From NCBI GenBank assembly GCA_959028445.1, contig CAUFRY010000013.1:1-47957 (forward strand): a stretch of DNA of 47,957 bases, in the 5' to 3' direction. This DNA comes from an uncultured Collinsella sp. Its GTDB lineage: Bacteria; Actinomycetota; Coriobacteriia; Coriobacteriales; Coriobacteriaceae. A program made the position numbers and the translations under genes. Shown piece by piece: positions 7,768 through 17,422 of the stretch. Position 1 is the stretch's first letter. The number at the start of each line of letters is the position of its first letter. The notes under the pieces are model-generated. The model was not told where the DNA came from. It saw only the letters and a program-made list of their open reading frames with translations, and ran no database searches.

Positions 7768-9921
7768 TTACTGAACTTTGCTGGCGAACTCGAGGTATTG
7801 CATGCGCTGCAGCTTGTCGATCGTCGAGGCGTATGGGCTATCTTCAGATTCCAAGTCGTAGCGCAGCCCGTCGGCACCAAGGTAGCCGGCGACATTGATG
7901 GTGGGCACATCTGACCTTGTTGCAAGCAGAGCCTTTTGATAGTCGGTGAGCGGGGCGCCGATCTTATTAAGGGTAATGGCTGCAATCTCGTTTGCCCCGA
8001 CGGTGTCGTAGACGTTGAGCTCGGTATTGCCGGCGATTTCATAGTTAGCCCAGACAAAATATGTCGACTGATAGATACGGAAAGCGTGGCTTGCCGTATC
8101 TTCCTGAGGGTACAGCTCGTCGTTGAGGGTCGTTGCGGCGCTCGGCTGATGGTCGCCAAAAAAGACAAGGACAACCGGTCTGCCGATATTGCGGAGCTCG
8201 TTGATAAAGTACTCGAGGTCCCGGTCAGATGCGTTGATGCAGGTAAGATAGGTGTTGAGCGCGCTATTGGCGCCCTCGCTGGCTCCCTCGACCCAATAGT
8301 TTGTCAGCTCCTCGGCGGGAACGGTGCCATAGTCGTAGCCGCCGTGATTTTGCATCGTGACGTCAAAGATGAACTGCGGGGCTTCGTCGGTTCTAAGCAG
8401 GTCGAGTATCTTGTCGTAGGTGGCGTAGTCGCATACGCCGGCATGGTAACAGGGCGCACCTTCGAAATCGCCGATTGAAAGAAAGTCTCCAAAGCCCAGC
8501 TGCTGATAGATTTTATCTCGATGGTAGTTGACGGGGTTTTGCGGGTGCATAGCGGTAGCGGTATACCCAAGCTCCTTAAGGTCCTTTGCCAGGCTGTTGA
8601 CGCCATTCATCTGATATAGCTGATAGGGGATTTTGCCTAATCCGACAAAGGCCGTTGTCGCTCCGGTCAAAAATTCGAATTCGGAGTTCGCCGTTCCGCC
8701 ACCGGCGACCGAAGCGAGCATGGTGCCGCGAACAAGTGTGTCGGGAAGTGAGTTGTAGAATGCGGGGCCGGTGTACCCGGCCGCCTGGAGCTGCTCAAAG
8801 CACGAAAGGTCGCTAAAACTCTCGTTCATGACGGCAACAATCGTCGGCTTGATTTCATTGAACTGGGCAACGGCCGCCGCGCGCTGCTCGCTCGAGCCAT
8901 ACGTGCTGTCGTAGGTGGCGGCGAGCTCCTGCTCGATGCTCTGCGCCTCATCGGGCGTATAGTCTTCGGGCTTCTCAATGGGCAACTCGTTGACCATTTC
9001 GGTGAACGAAGTGATAAAACCCTGAGACGCATACGTGGTGATGGGCTGCCAACGGTCAAATCCAAAATTCAGCGCCTGCTCCAAGTCGATGCTGGAAAAG
9101 CCCGAGAGCCCCACAACGGTCACTAGCAGAAAAGCGCAGAGGTTAGCGGCGATTGCGGGGAACACATGGGTGGGTGTACGGAGCTTTCTCGGTCGGATAA
9201 GCGAAAGAAGCCCCAGGGAAATCTCCAGCAGGGCTAGAGAGGTTACGATTCCGGCGGTAAAGGTAAACTCGTATCCCTCGCTCACTTCCATTGCGGTGCC
9301 AAGGGCCAAGATATCGCTTGGCAGGATGGCCTCACCTTTAAACGTTATGACGAAGTGCTCGGCAATGCCAAGGATGCAACAGGCGACGGGCACGAGGGCC
9401 ATGACGCCTCCATGACGCTGTCCCAGCAAATAAAGGGAGAGCAGAACCGTCGCGAGCAGCCCGACGGAAAACCCGAATGAGTTGGCGGGAATGCGATAGA
9501 ACGTTTCGTTACAGGCAATTTCGAGTGAAACGAACGAGAGCGCTGAAACAGCGGCGATGACAAGGATGTCACGGCAAATACAGGCAACCGTTCCCGTCGC
9601 AAGATCGGTTTGGTCGATAAGTCCCGAAACCAAGGGTTCGACAAGAAGTATGACGGCGGCAGCACCGAGCGCCGAATAAGAAAGGAGCCATAGGGAACTG
9701 TCCTCATTTACGAGCAATTGATTCGTAACCCATGCAGCTACCACGCCGAGCGGGATGAGGAGCGTCGCGCACCAAAAGACGCGGGCAATGGGCGGCTTTT
9801 CATTGTGTTTGATTGAAAAATACACGCGCACGACGACGGCGGCCACGATAAGGACGGCGATGAATATGGGCAGATTGGCCATGTCGCTCGAAGTGATTTC
9901 AAGGGGGATATCTTCGGTCAT
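7768..9921 (-). CDS. LTA synthase-like membrane sulfatase/phosphoglycerol transferase
   Basis: A polytopic membrane protein with a large extracellular sulfatase-fold domain (PF00884), expected to transfer phosphoglycerol or a similar group to a surface glycopolymer. The first 320 of 717 residues hold about seven or more hydrophobic helices. The catalytic domain follows with VAVMNESFSD (metal-binding Glu near residue 366), the GGGTANSEFEFLTG loop whose Thr (about 407) would be the nucleophile, MQNHGGYD and FFGDHQPS. These match LtaS/MdoB-type enzymes. The ATG at 9921 has GAGGAAC upstream. The substrate is not determined; the N-terminal part is longer than in classical five-helix LtaS. Confidence 0.88.
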   Translation of the reverse strand: MTEDIPLEITSSDMANLPIFIAVLIVAAVVVRVYFSIKHNEKPPIARVFWCATLLIPLGVVAAWVTNQLLVNEDSSLWLLSYSALGAAAVILLVEPLVSGLIDQTDLATGTVACICRDILVIAAVSALSFVSLEIACNETFYRIPANSFGFSVGLLATVLLSLYLLGQRHGGVMALVPVACCILGIAEHFVITFKGEAILPSDILALGTAMEVSEGYEFTFTAGIVTSLALLEISLGLLSLIRPRKLRTPTHVFPAIAANLCAFLLVTVVGLSGFSSIDLEQALNFGFDRWQPITTYASQGFITSFTEMVNELPIEKPEDYTPDEAQSIEQELAATYDSTYGSSEQRAAAVAQFNEIKPTIVAVMNESFSDLSCFEQLQAAGYTGPAFYNSLPDTLVRGTMLASVAGGGTANSEFEFLTGATTAFVGLGKIPYQLYQMNGVNSLAKDLKELGYTATAMHPQNPVNYHRDKIYQQLGFGDFLSIGDFEGAPCYHAGVCDYATYDKILDLLRTDEAPQFIFDVTMQNHGGYDYGTVPAEELTNYWVEGASEGANSALNTYLTCINASDRDLEYFINELRNIGRPVVLVFFGDHQPSAATTLNDELYPQEDTASHAFRIYQSTYFVWANYEIAGNTELNVYDTVGANEIAAITLNKIGAPLTDYQKALLATRSDVPTINVAGYLGADGLRYDLESEDSPYASTIDKLQRMQYLEFASKVQ

Positions 9922-9933
9922 GGACGTTCCTCT

Positions 9934-9971
9934 GTTACAGCAAATTAAGTTCAGTATTAGATTACTGTAAC
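9934..9971 (-). promoter_or_regulatory. inverted repeat in the LTA-synthase-like promoter region
   Basis: GTTACAG (9934-9940) and CTGTAAC (9965-9971) form an inverted repeat just upstream of the gene. On the minus strand TTACAG and TAATTT stand 17 bases apart and could be the promoter, with the repeat acting as an operator. Weak evidence. Confidence 0.3.
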
Positions 9972-10039
9972 CTTTCCACGGCATTTCGAGAAACAAAGCG
10001 CCCGATACGCAAAGCTAAAGGTCTGCGAATCTTGTATTA

Positions 10040-10053
10040 CGAACATCTGTGCG
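10040..10053 (+). promoter_or_regulatory. candidate LexA (SOS) box of uvrA
   Basis: CGAACATCTGTGCG resembles the Gram-positive SOS box CGAAC-N4-GTTCG with one mismatch in the second half. It lies 62 bases before the uvrA start in the divergent promoter region, where LexA control of uvrA is common. Confidence 0.55.
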
Positions 10054-10114
10054 CGTCGAGTGCGCTAAACTCATCGGCAGTATGATTCGATGCAATAGGA
10101 GGCAAGGAGCTTCC

Positions 10115-12994
10115 ATGTCTGATTCTTCTATCGTTATTCGCGGCGCTCGTGAGCACAACCTCCGTGATATCGATGTTTCCATTCCGCGTGACCAACTCGT
10201 GGTCATTACCGGTCTTTCTGGCTCGGGCAAGAGTTCGCTGGCATTTGACACTATCTATGCCGAGGGCCAGCGTCGATACGTCGAGAGCCTTTCGAGCTAT
10301 GCGCGCCAGTTCTTGGGCCAGATGGACAAACCCGACTTGGATTCAATTGACGGCCTTTCGCCGGCGGTGTCGATCGACCAAAAGACGACGTCTAAAAACC
10401 CTCGCTCGACGGTTGGCACCGTAACCGAGATTTATGACTATCTGCGCCTGCTGTTCGCTCGTGTGGGTACCCCGCACTGTCCCGAATGCGGCCGCGTCAT
10501 TGAGCGCCAGACGACCGACCAGGTTGCCGACAAGGTCTTGGCGGCGGGGGAGGGCCGCCGCGCGTTTGTGCTGGCACCGGTGGTGCGCGGGCGAAAAGGC
10601 GAGTACACCAAACTGTTTGAGGACCTTCGCGCCGAGGGCTTTAGCCGCGTGCGTGTCGACGGCGAAGTGCGCTCGCTCGATGATCCGATCGATCTGGACA
10701 AGAAGTTCAAGCACGATATCGAGGTCGTAGTCGATCGCATCGTGATCCGTGAGAATTCTCTGGGCCGTATCGCCGAGTCTGTTGAGCAGGCGACCGCGCT
10801 GGCTCACGGCAATGTAAACGTGTACATGCTGCCCGATCGTGATGCTCCCGAGGGGACCGAGGGCGAGCTGCTGGAGTATTCGTTGGCCTTGGCGTGCCCG
10901 GAGCATGGACACTCCATTGACGATCTTCAGCCGCGTGATTTTTCGTTTAACGCTCCCTATGGCGCATGTCCTGAGTGCGACGGCCTGGGCTTTAAGAAAA
11001 CCGTTGATGCCGAGGCGCTGATCGAGGACCCCTCGAAGTCCATTGCCGACGGAGTCTTTGGTAGCCTGTTTGGCAATTCGAACTACTATCCGCAGATTTT
11101 TGCTGCGGTCTGCAAACACTTTAAGGTGAGCGCCGATACGCCGTGGGAGGACTTGCCCCCTCGCGTGCGTCGTGCATTCTTGGATGGCCTGGGCGATACG
11201 AAGATCTCGGTCGACTACCAAAAGCTCGACGGACGTCGCAGCCAGTGGGATACCAAGTTTTCGGGCGTTCGCAACATCCTGTACGAACGCTATACCGAGA
11301 CGACGAACGAGAACACCAAGACGCGCCTGGAGAAGTACATTCGCGAGGAACCGTGCTCGAGCTGCCACGGCGCTCGTTTGCGCCCTGAGATGCTCGCCGT
11401 CACCGTGGGCGGCAAGTCCATTTACGAAGTTTGTTGCCTGTCGTGCCGTGAATCGCTCGAGTTTTTTGAGGGCCTGGAGCTTACCGAGCGCCAACAGTTT
11501 ATCGGCGGGCGCATCGTTAAGGAAATCCTGGAGCGCTTGCGCTTTCTGGTCGATGTCGGACTTGACTATCTGACCCTCGACCGTGCCTCGGCGACGCTTT
11601 CCGGTGGCGAGGCACAGCGTATTCGACTGGCAACGCAGATCGGCGCGGGTCTCATGGGCGTGCTCTATATTCTGGACGAGCCTTCGATCGGTCTTCATCA
11701 GCGTGATAACGAGCGCCTGATCAAGACGCTCGAGCGCCTGCGCGATATCGGCAATACCGTTATCGTCGTCGAACACGACGAGGATACAATCCGTGCCGCC
11801 GACTACGTGATCGACATGGGGCCCGGCGCCGGCGTCAACGGCGGGCACGTAGTCGCGGCGGGAACGCCTGCCGATATCATGGCGTGTCCTGAGTCGATGA
11901 CGGGCGCTTACCTGACCGGCAAACGAATGATCCGGGTGCCTGATGAACGGCGCAAGCCCGGTCGCGGCTGCCTTAAAATTACGGGCGCTCGAGCCAACAA
12001 CCTCAAAAACGTTACCGCCAAGATCGAGTTTGGTACGCTTACGGTTGTTACCGGCGTGTCGGGATCGGGCAAGAGCTCCCTGGTTACCGACACCATTGCG
12101 CCTGCCCTTACGAATGCTATTCACCGTTCGACGCGCCCTGTGGGTCCGTATAAGAAAATCGAGGGCATCGAGTGTATCGATAAGGTTATCGATATCGACC
12201 AGTCGCCGATTGGCCGCACGCCGCGTTCCAATCCTGCTACCTATATCGGCCTGTGGGATGATCTTCGCGCGCTGTTTGCGAGTACGCCGGAGTCGAAGGC
12301 GCGCGGCTACTCGCCGGGTCGTTTCTCCTTTAATGTGAGTGGCGGGCGCTGTGAGGCGTGCAAGGGCGACGGGCAGGTCAAGATCGAGATGCACTTCCTT
12401 CCCGATATCTACGTTCCCTGCGAAGTTTGCGGCGGTAAACGCTACAACCGCGAGACACTCGAGGTCACCTACCGTGGCAAGACCATCTCGGACGTGCTCG
12501 ACATGAGCGTCACCGAGGCGCTGGCCTTCTTTGGGAATATCCCGCAGATTAAGCGCAAGCTCCAGACGCTGTACGATGTAGGCTTGGGCTACGTGAGCCT
12601 GGGCCAGCCCGCCACGACGCTTTCGGGCGGCGAGGCGCAGCGTGTGAAGCTCGCCAAGGAGCTTCATCGACGCCAGACGGGCAAGACGTTCTATATTTTG
12701 GACGAGCCGACGACCGGCCTTCATTTTGAGGACGTCCGCCAGCTGCTCGATGTGCTGCAGCGCTTGGTCGATGCGGGCAACACGGTGCTGGTGATTGAAC
12801 ACAACCTTGATGTCATCAAGGTTGCCGACCGCCTGATCGATATGGGTCCCGAGGGCGGTAACGGCGGCGGAACCGTCGTGGTTTCGGGTACACCGGAGCA
12901 GGTTGCGGACTGTCCGCAGAGTTATACGGGCAAGTTTTTGGCGCCGTTGCTCAGGCGTGACCGGGAGCGCCAGGCTCAACTTGATGCTCAATAA
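10115..12994 (+). CDS. uvrA: UvrABC excinuclease subunit A
   Basis: The damage-sensing dimeric ATPase of nucleotide excision repair that loads UvrB. The 959 residues carry two ABC modules: GLSGSGKSSLAFDTIYAEGQ near the N-terminus with LSGGEAQRIRLA and LYILDEPSIGLHQRDN, then GVSGSGKSSLVTDT with LSGGEAQRVKLAKEL and ILDEPTTGLH. Zinc-binding cysteines are visible as CPEC, CPECDGLGF, CSSCHGARL and CEACKGDGQV...CEVCGGKRYN. Length is normal. The ATG at 10115 has AAGGAG five bases upstream. It starts a rightward unit under a candidate SOS box. Confidence 0.98.
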   Translation: MSDSSIVIRGAREHNLRDIDVSIPRDQLVVITGLSGSGKSSLAFDTIYAEGQRRYVESLSSYARQFLGQMDKPDLDSIDGLSPAVSIDQKTTSKNPRSTVGTVTEIYDYLRLLFARVGTPHCPECGRVIERQTTDQVADKVLAAGEGRRAFVLAPVVRGRKGEYTKLFEDLRAEGFSRVRVDGEVRSLDDPIDLDKKFKHDIEVVVDRIVIRENSLGRIAESVEQATALAHGNVNVYMLPDRDAPEGTEGELLEYSLALACPEHGHSIDDLQPRDFSFNAPYGACPECDGLGFKKTVDAEALIEDPSKSIADGVFGSLFGNSNYYPQIFAAVCKHFKVSADTPWEDLPPRVRRAFLDGLGDTKISVDYQKLDGRRSQWDTKFSGVRNILYERYTETTNENTKTRLEKYIREEPCSSCHGARLRPEMLAVTVGGKSIYEVCCLSCRESLEFFEGLELTERQQFIGGRIVKEILERLRFLVDVGLDYLTLDRASATLSGGEAQRIRLATQIGAGLMGVLYILDEPSIGLHQRDNERLIKTLERLRDIGNTVIVVEHDEDTIRAADYVIDMGPGAGVNGGHVVAAGTPADIMACPESMTGAYLTGKRMIRVPDERRKPGRGCLKITGARANNLKNVTAKIEFGTLTVVTGVSGSGKSSLVTDTIAPALTNAIHRSTRPVGPYKKIEGIECIDKVIDIDQSPIGRTPRSNPATYIGLWDDLRALFASTPESKARGYSPGRFSFNVSGGRCEACKGDGQVKIEMHFLPDIYVPCEVCGGKRYNRETLEVTYRGKTISDVLDMSVTEALAFFGNIPQIKRKLQTLYDVGLGYVSLGQPATTLSGGEAQRVKLAKELHRRQTGKTFYILDEPTTGLHFEDVRQLLDVLQRLVDAGNTVLVIEHNLDVIKVADRLIDMGPEGGNGGGTVVVSGTPEQVADCPQSYTGKFLAPLLRRDRERQAQLDAQ

Positions 12995-13014
12995 ATAGGC
13001 GATTCAGTTTATGG

Positions 13015-13045
13015 GCGCCATCGACTCCTTGTGATTCGATGGCGC
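13015..13045 (+). terminator. hairpin after uvrA, probable terminator
   Basis: GCGCCATCGA pairs perfectly with TCGATGGCGC. Only a short TTGCT follows, so termination may be inefficient. Confidence 0.55.
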
Positions 13046-13058
13046 TTGCTGTGCCGAA

Positions 13059-13089
13059 GTGACGTGTGCAGCCGAATTGGACATATACT
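13059..13089 (+). promoter_or_regulatory. candidate promoter of the ybaK-murJ-uvrC unit
   Basis: GTGACG (13059-13064) and TATACT (13084-13089) are 19 bases apart, 37 bases before the start codon at 13127. Confidence 0.45.
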
Positions 13090-13126
13090 TAATCCTTGCG
13101 TCCGAATGCGAGGGAAAGGATATGTC

Positions 13127-13627
13127 ATGGCAAAGGCTGTAAAGACGCCAAAAACCAATGCGATGCGCGAGCTGGAAAGCGCCGGCATTTCCTATGTTCT
13201 ACATACGTACGAAGACGATGGCGATGAGTCGGTGGGCCTGGGGGTCGCGATTTCGGAGCAGCTTGGCGAGGAGCCCGGTCAAGGATTTAAGACTTTGGTC
13301 TGTGTGACACCGTCCAACGACTATGTCGTGTGCTGCATCCCTGTTGCCGACGAGCTCGATTTAAAGTCCGCCGCGCGTGCCGCGGGGGAGAAGTCCTTGG
13401 CCATGATGCATGTGAAGGATTTGCTTGCGGCGACTGGCTACGTTCGCGGCGGCTGCAGCCCGGTCGGTATGAAAAAACGCTACCGGACGCTCATTGATGA
13501 GACGTGTGTCCTTTGGGATACCATTTTTATTTCGGGAGGCAAGCGTGGTTATCAGCTCGAGCTTGCACCCGATGATTTAATTGCATTTTGCGGGGCGACG
13601 GTTGCCGCGATTACGAGAGAGGACTGA
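13127..13627 (+). CDS. ybaK: YbaK/EbsC-type aminoacyl-tRNA deacylase
   Basis: Members of this family hydrolyse mischarged Cys-tRNA(Pro) or related tRNAs in trans. The 166-residue product shows the fold's hallmarks: an N-terminal TNAMRELESAGISYVLHTYE, FKTLVCVTPSNDYVVCCIP, LDLKSAARAAGEKSLAM, and GYVRGGCSPVGMKKRYRTLID, the last containing the GG-SP-G motif of the catalytic pocket, followed by FISGGKRGYQLEL. The ATG at 13127 has AGGGAAAGGA upstream. It precedes murJ by three bases between stop and start, so the two are probably co-transcribed. Which tRNA it proofreads cannot be told. Confidence 0.9.
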   Translation: MAKAVKTPKTNAMRELESAGISYVLHTYEDDGDESVGLGVAISEQLGEEPGQGFKTLVCVTPSNDYVVCCIPVADELDLKSAARAAGEKSLAMMHVKDLLAATGYVRGGCSPVGMKKRYRTLIDETCVLWDTIFISGGKRGYQLELAPDDLIAFCGATVAAITRED

Positions 13628-13630
13628 GCG

Positions 13631-15313
13631 ATGCCGCAGGAAGAATTGAAGTGCGGAGCTCATTTTGCAAAAGAATCTGCGCCTCAGACACCCTCATCCG
13701 AAGTTTCTTCGTCGCGAAATGACACTGACGACATGGGCTCGTCGGACTACTCCACGGTTGGTCGTTCCGCCGGGCTTATGACCATTCTGACTATCGTGTC
13801 TCGCGTCACCGGTTTTATCCGCACGTGGGCAATGGCGGCCGCTATCGGCATGTCGCTACTCTCGTCCTCCTATCAGGTCGCCAACAACCTGCCCAATATG
13901 CTCTACGAACTCGTGATGGGTGGCATGCTCGTGACGGCGTTTTTGCCCGTGTACATGGGCGTGAGGCGTGAGCAGGGTCGCGAGGCCTCGAACGAGTACG
14001 TGGGCAACCTGCTTGGCATTCTGCTTTTGGTGCTGGGTGGCATTTCGTTGCTGGGGACCGTGTTCGCCCCGGGCTTTATCTGGACGCAATCGTTCCTTTC
14101 GGGTGACGGCGGCAGCATGGATACCGCTGCGTTCATGTTCCGTTTCTTTGCCATCCAGATTCTCTTTTATGGTTTGGGCTCGGTGTTCTCGGGCGTTCTC
14201 AACGCACACCGCGACTACTTCTGGTCGACGTTTGCCCCGGTCCTCAACAATGTGATCGTCATTGCGAGCTTTATGGGTTTTGCGCCCGTGTCCGCACAGT
14301 TTGGCGAACGTGCCGGCATCATCTTGATTGCGGCCGGTACGACCCTCGGTGTCTTTGTTCAGATGGCATGTCAGATTCCCGCGCTTGGCAAGCACGGCGT
14401 GCATCCCCATATCCATATCGACTTTAAGGACCCCGCGCTGCGCCAGACGATTGCGCTCGGTATCCCGACGCTGCTCGCCACGGTGTGCATGTTTGTCTCG
14501 ACTTCTATCACCAACGCTGCCGCGCTGGTGGTCCAGCCCGAGACGGGTCCTTCCGTCATCGCCTATGCGCGCCTGTGGTACACGCTGCCCTACGCGCTGA
14601 TTGCCGCCTCGCTTTCGACGGCGCTCTATACCGAGCTCTCTCATGACGCACAGGAGAAGGATTACGACAGCGTTCGCACGGGCATTTCGCGTGGCGTCGC
14701 CCAGATGCTGTTCTTCCTGATTCCGTTCGCACTGTACCTGATTGTCTTCGCACGTCCGCTCAACATGATTTACTGTGCCGGCAAGTTCGATGAATCCGGC
14801 GTGGCGCTGGTGTCCGAGTACCTTGTCTACCTGGCGCTCTCGCTGCCGCTCTACGGCGTGGTCGTGTTGATGCAGAAGAGCTTCTCTGCCTTGCTCGACA
14901 TGAAGCCCTATAGCCGCTATTGCCTGTATTCCGCCATCGGCCAGGCTGGCTCGGTTCTGCTGTTTGGCGTTGTGCTGGGCTTCGGTATGCCGGCAATCGC
15001 GCTTTCGTATGTTGTCGACTACGTGATCTTGGTCGGTTGTTCGCTGTGGTGGCTGCGTCGTCGCCTGCGTGGCCTTCAGGTCAAATCTATCCTGCATGGC
15101 GGTTTCTTTGGCCTTTTGCTCGGCGGCCTAGGGGCTGCCGCAGGCGCCGGCGTCATGTGGGCGCTTGAACACTTTGTCGGGGTACTTGGCGGCTCGATTC
15201 TGATTACTCTTGGCTATGTTTGCGTTGCGGGTGTCGTCTCGCTTGCTGTTACCTTTGGCCTTGCCGTCGTTCTTAAGATGCCCGAGGTCTCGGCGCTGCT
15301 TCGTCGCAAGTAG
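13631..15313 (+). CDS. murJ: MurJ/MviN lipid II flippase
   Basis: A multispanning membrane protein that moves lipid II across the membrane for peptidoglycan synthesis. The 560 residues consist of a hydrophilic N-terminal tail of about 40 residues and then roughly 14 hydrophobic helices; TILTIVSRVTGFIRTWAMA and NLPNMLYELVMGGMLVTAF are the conserved first helices. The start at 13631 follows the previous stop closely; an in-frame ATG at 13733 would remove the tail. Length fits the family. It abuts uvrC directly. Confidence 0.93.
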   Translation: MPQEELKCGAHFAKESAPQTPSSEVSSSRNDTDDMGSSDYSTVGRSAGLMTILTIVSRVTGFIRTWAMAAAIGMSLLSSSYQVANNLPNMLYELVMGGMLVTAFLPVYMGVRREQGREASNEYVGNLLGILLLVLGGISLLGTVFAPGFIWTQSFLSGDGGSMDTAAFMFRFFAIQILFYGLGSVFSGVLNAHRDYFWSTFAPVLNNVIVIASFMGFAPVSAQFGERAGIILIAAGTTLGVFVQMACQIPALGKHGVHPHIHIDFKDPALRQTIALGIPTLLATVCMFVSTSITNAAALVVQPETGPSVIAYARLWYTLPYALIAASLSTALYTELSHDAQEKDYDSVRTGISRGVAQMLFFLIPFALYLIVFARPLNMIYCAGKFDESGVALVSEYLVYLALSLPLYGVVVLMQKSFSALLDMKPYSRYCLYSAIGQAGSVLLFGVVLGFGMPAIALSYVVDYVILVGCSLWWLRRRLRGLQVKSILHGGFFGLLLGGLGAAAGAGVMWALEHFVGVLGGSILITLGYVCVAGVVSLAVTFGLAVVLKMPEVSALLRRK

Positions 15314-17260
15314 GTGCGTGTGGCCGGTCACGACAACATTCCAACACTCGCCGAGCAGGTTTCGCGCGTTCCCACGCAGCCCGGATGTTACCTTTGGAAA
15401 GATGCCAAGGGCGATGTCATCTACGTTGGCAAGGCGAAAAACCTGCGTTCCCGTATGCGCCAGTACGTGACGCTGCAGGATGAGCGCCAAAAAATACCGC
15501 TCATGATGCAATTGGTTGCGAGCTTTGACTACATCGTTGTCGAAACCGAGCATGAGGCGCTTGTACTCGAGCGCAACCTGATCGGCCAGTACCATCCGTA
15601 CTTTAACGTCGACCTCAAGGATGACAAGAGCTACCCCTTTATCGCCATTACAAAGGGCGACCTGTATCCCGCTATCAAATACACGCGCGAGCGTCATAAG
15701 CCGGGAACGCGTTATTTTGGTCCCTATACCGATAGCCGCGCGGCGCGTGAGACCATTGACACGCTGCGCAAGGTGATCCCGATCTGCTCGGCTTCTTGTG
15801 CGGAGTGGCGTCGTTGTCGTCGTATCGTCGAGTCCCACAAGGGCGAGGAAGACATCGTCAATATGATTTGCGCGCAAAACGGGCGTCCCTGCTTTGACTA
15901 CCATGTCGGGCGCGGCCCGGGTGCGTGTGTCGGCGCGATTTCCCCGGCAGACTATGCCAAGAACGTCAAGCGTGTCGAGCGCTTTTTGTCGGGCCATCGC
16001 AAGGATGTCGTCGATGAGCTGACCTCCGAGATGACGGATGCCGCCGAGGCGCTCGACTTTGAGCGCGCGGCACGCGTCAAACGTCGTTTGGAGGTCATCA
16101 GGGGTCTGGACGACCGTCAGCAAGTCGTTTTTCCCTCCAGTGTCGATATCGATGTCATCGGTTTCTATCGCGAGGAGACCATCTCCGCCGCTTGCGTCTT
16201 TGTCGTGCGTGAGGGTCGAACGGTTCGAACCTGCGAGTTTATTCTCGATAAGGGTTTGGATGTCGACGAAGAGGAACTTCAATCGGGCTTTCTTAAGCGC
16301 TATTACGACGAGACGGCTGATATTCCAGCTGAGATAAACCTCTCTGTCGAGCTTGAGGATGCGGAGGCGCTGGGGGAGTGGCTTGCAGGCAAGCGCGAGC
16401 GTTCCTGCCATCTCCATAGGCCGCAGCGTGGCGAAAAGCACCGTTTGCTCGATATGGCATCCAAAAATGCGCGCCATGCCCTCATGCGCTACATGATGCG
16501 AACGGGGTACGCTGACGACCGCACCAATCAAGCGCTCCTGGAGCTCGAAAGCGCGCTGGCGCTGCCGGCGCCGCCGATGCGTATCGAGTGCTTCGATATC
16601 TCGACGCTGCATGGAACCTTTACGGTCGCCTCGATGGTGGTGTTTACCAACGGACGCGCTGACAAGAGCCAGTACCGTCGTTTTAAAATTCAGGCCGAAT
16701 TGGACGAGGCAAACGACTTCGTGTCGATGTCCGAGGTTTTGGGACGACGCTATGCTCCCGAGCGCATGGTCGACGAGCGCTTTGGCTCGCGCCCCGATTT
16801 GCTCGTTGTCGATGGCGGTAAGCCGCAATTGACCGCTGCGATCAAGCAACTTGAGGCTCTTGGGCTCGATATACCGGTTTGTGGCTTGGCGAAGGCCGAT
16901 GAGGAAGTTTTCGTGCCTTGGGACGAGACTCCCGTCGTGCTGCCGACCGGGTCTGCTTCGCTCTATCTAATTAAACAGGTTCGCGATGAATCGCACCGTT
17001 TTGCCATCACGTTCCATCGCGAGTTGCGCGATAAAGCCATGACGGTTTCGGTACTCGATGACGTTCCAGGCGTGGGACCCACCAGAAAACGTGCCCTTAT
17101 GCGCCATTTTGGCTCGATGAAGCGTTTGCGCGCGGCGAGCGAGCAAGAGATCGCGGAAGTTCGCGGCATACCTGCCGATGTTGCCAAGGCGGTCCACGAG
17201 GCGCTCGTTGCATGGAATGCCGAGCGCGCCGAGGCGGCGGCTGGCCATTCCGATAGCTAA
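15314..17260 (+). CDS. uvrC: UvrABC excinuclease subunit C
   Basis: The nuclease that cuts on both sides of damage bound by UvrB. The 648 residues begin with a GIY-YIG domain (GCYLWKDAKGDVIYVGKAKNL), which makes the 3' cut, then a UVR motif (ALDFERAARVKRRLEVI), the RNase-H-like domain (ECFDISTLHGT, LLVVDGGKPQL, SHRFAITFHR) for the 5' cut, and C-terminal helix-hairpin-helix motifs (VPGVGPTRKRALMRHFGS). The start is a GTG immediately after murJ with no clear ribosome site, suggesting coupling; a second GTG lies two codons later. About 25 extra residues lie inside the cysteine cluster that holds an Fe-S centre in some UvrC proteins. Confidence 0.97.
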   Translation: MRVAGHDNIPTLAEQVSRVPTQPGCYLWKDAKGDVIYVGKAKNLRSRMRQYVTLQDERQKIPLMMQLVASFDYIVVETEHEALVLERNLIGQYHPYFNVDLKDDKSYPFIAITKGDLYPAIKYTRERHKPGTRYFGPYTDSRAARETIDTLRKVIPICSASCAEWRRCRRIVESHKGEEDIVNMICAQNGRPCFDYHVGRGPGACVGAISPADYAKNVKRVERFLSGHRKDVVDELTSEMTDAAEALDFERAARVKRRLEVIRGLDDRQQVVFPSSVDIDVIGFYREETISAACVFVVREGRTVRTCEFILDKGLDVDEEELQSGFLKRYYDETADIPAEINLSVELEDAEALGEWLAGKRERSCHLHRPQRGEKHRLLDMASKNARHALMRYMMRTGYADDRTNQALLELESALALPAPPMRIECFDISTLHGTFTVASMVVFTNGRADKSQYRRFKIQAELDEANDFVSMSEVLGRRYAPERMVDERFGSRPDLLVVDGGKPQLTAAIKQLEALGLDIPVCGLAKADEEVFVPWDETPVVLPTGSASLYLIKQVRDESHRFAITFHRELRDKAMTVSVLDDVPGVGPTRKRALMRHFGSMKRLRAASEQEIAEVRGIPADVAKAVHEALVAWNAERAEAAAGHSDS

Positions 17261-17352
17261 ACACGAGCCAAACAACTGATATACATGATTGCGCGATTTT
17301 CAACCATTTATTTCGCCATGATTGCCTGCTGGTTTCGGGTTTTATTAACGCT

Positions 17353-17391
17353 AAAACGTTTGACTAACCCAAGCGAAAACCCTGCTATCCT
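17353..17391 (+). promoter_or_regulatory. candidate promoter and operator of the nan-type cluster
   Basis: AAAACGTTT (17353-17361), a CG-centred half-palindrome of LacI-family type, overlaps TTGACT (17360-17365). A possible -10 is TATCCT (17386-17391), 20 bases away, or TGCTAT (17383-17388) at 17. The overlap would suit a repressor. Confidence 0.45.
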
Positions 17392-17422
17392 GCGGGTTGA
17401 CGAAGACTGATATCTCACCTCG

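Noticed and set aside
10343..12991. An 882-codon open frame on the minus strand of uvrA
   Set aside because: A shadow of the conserved uvrA frame, with no ribosome site and no recognisable motif.
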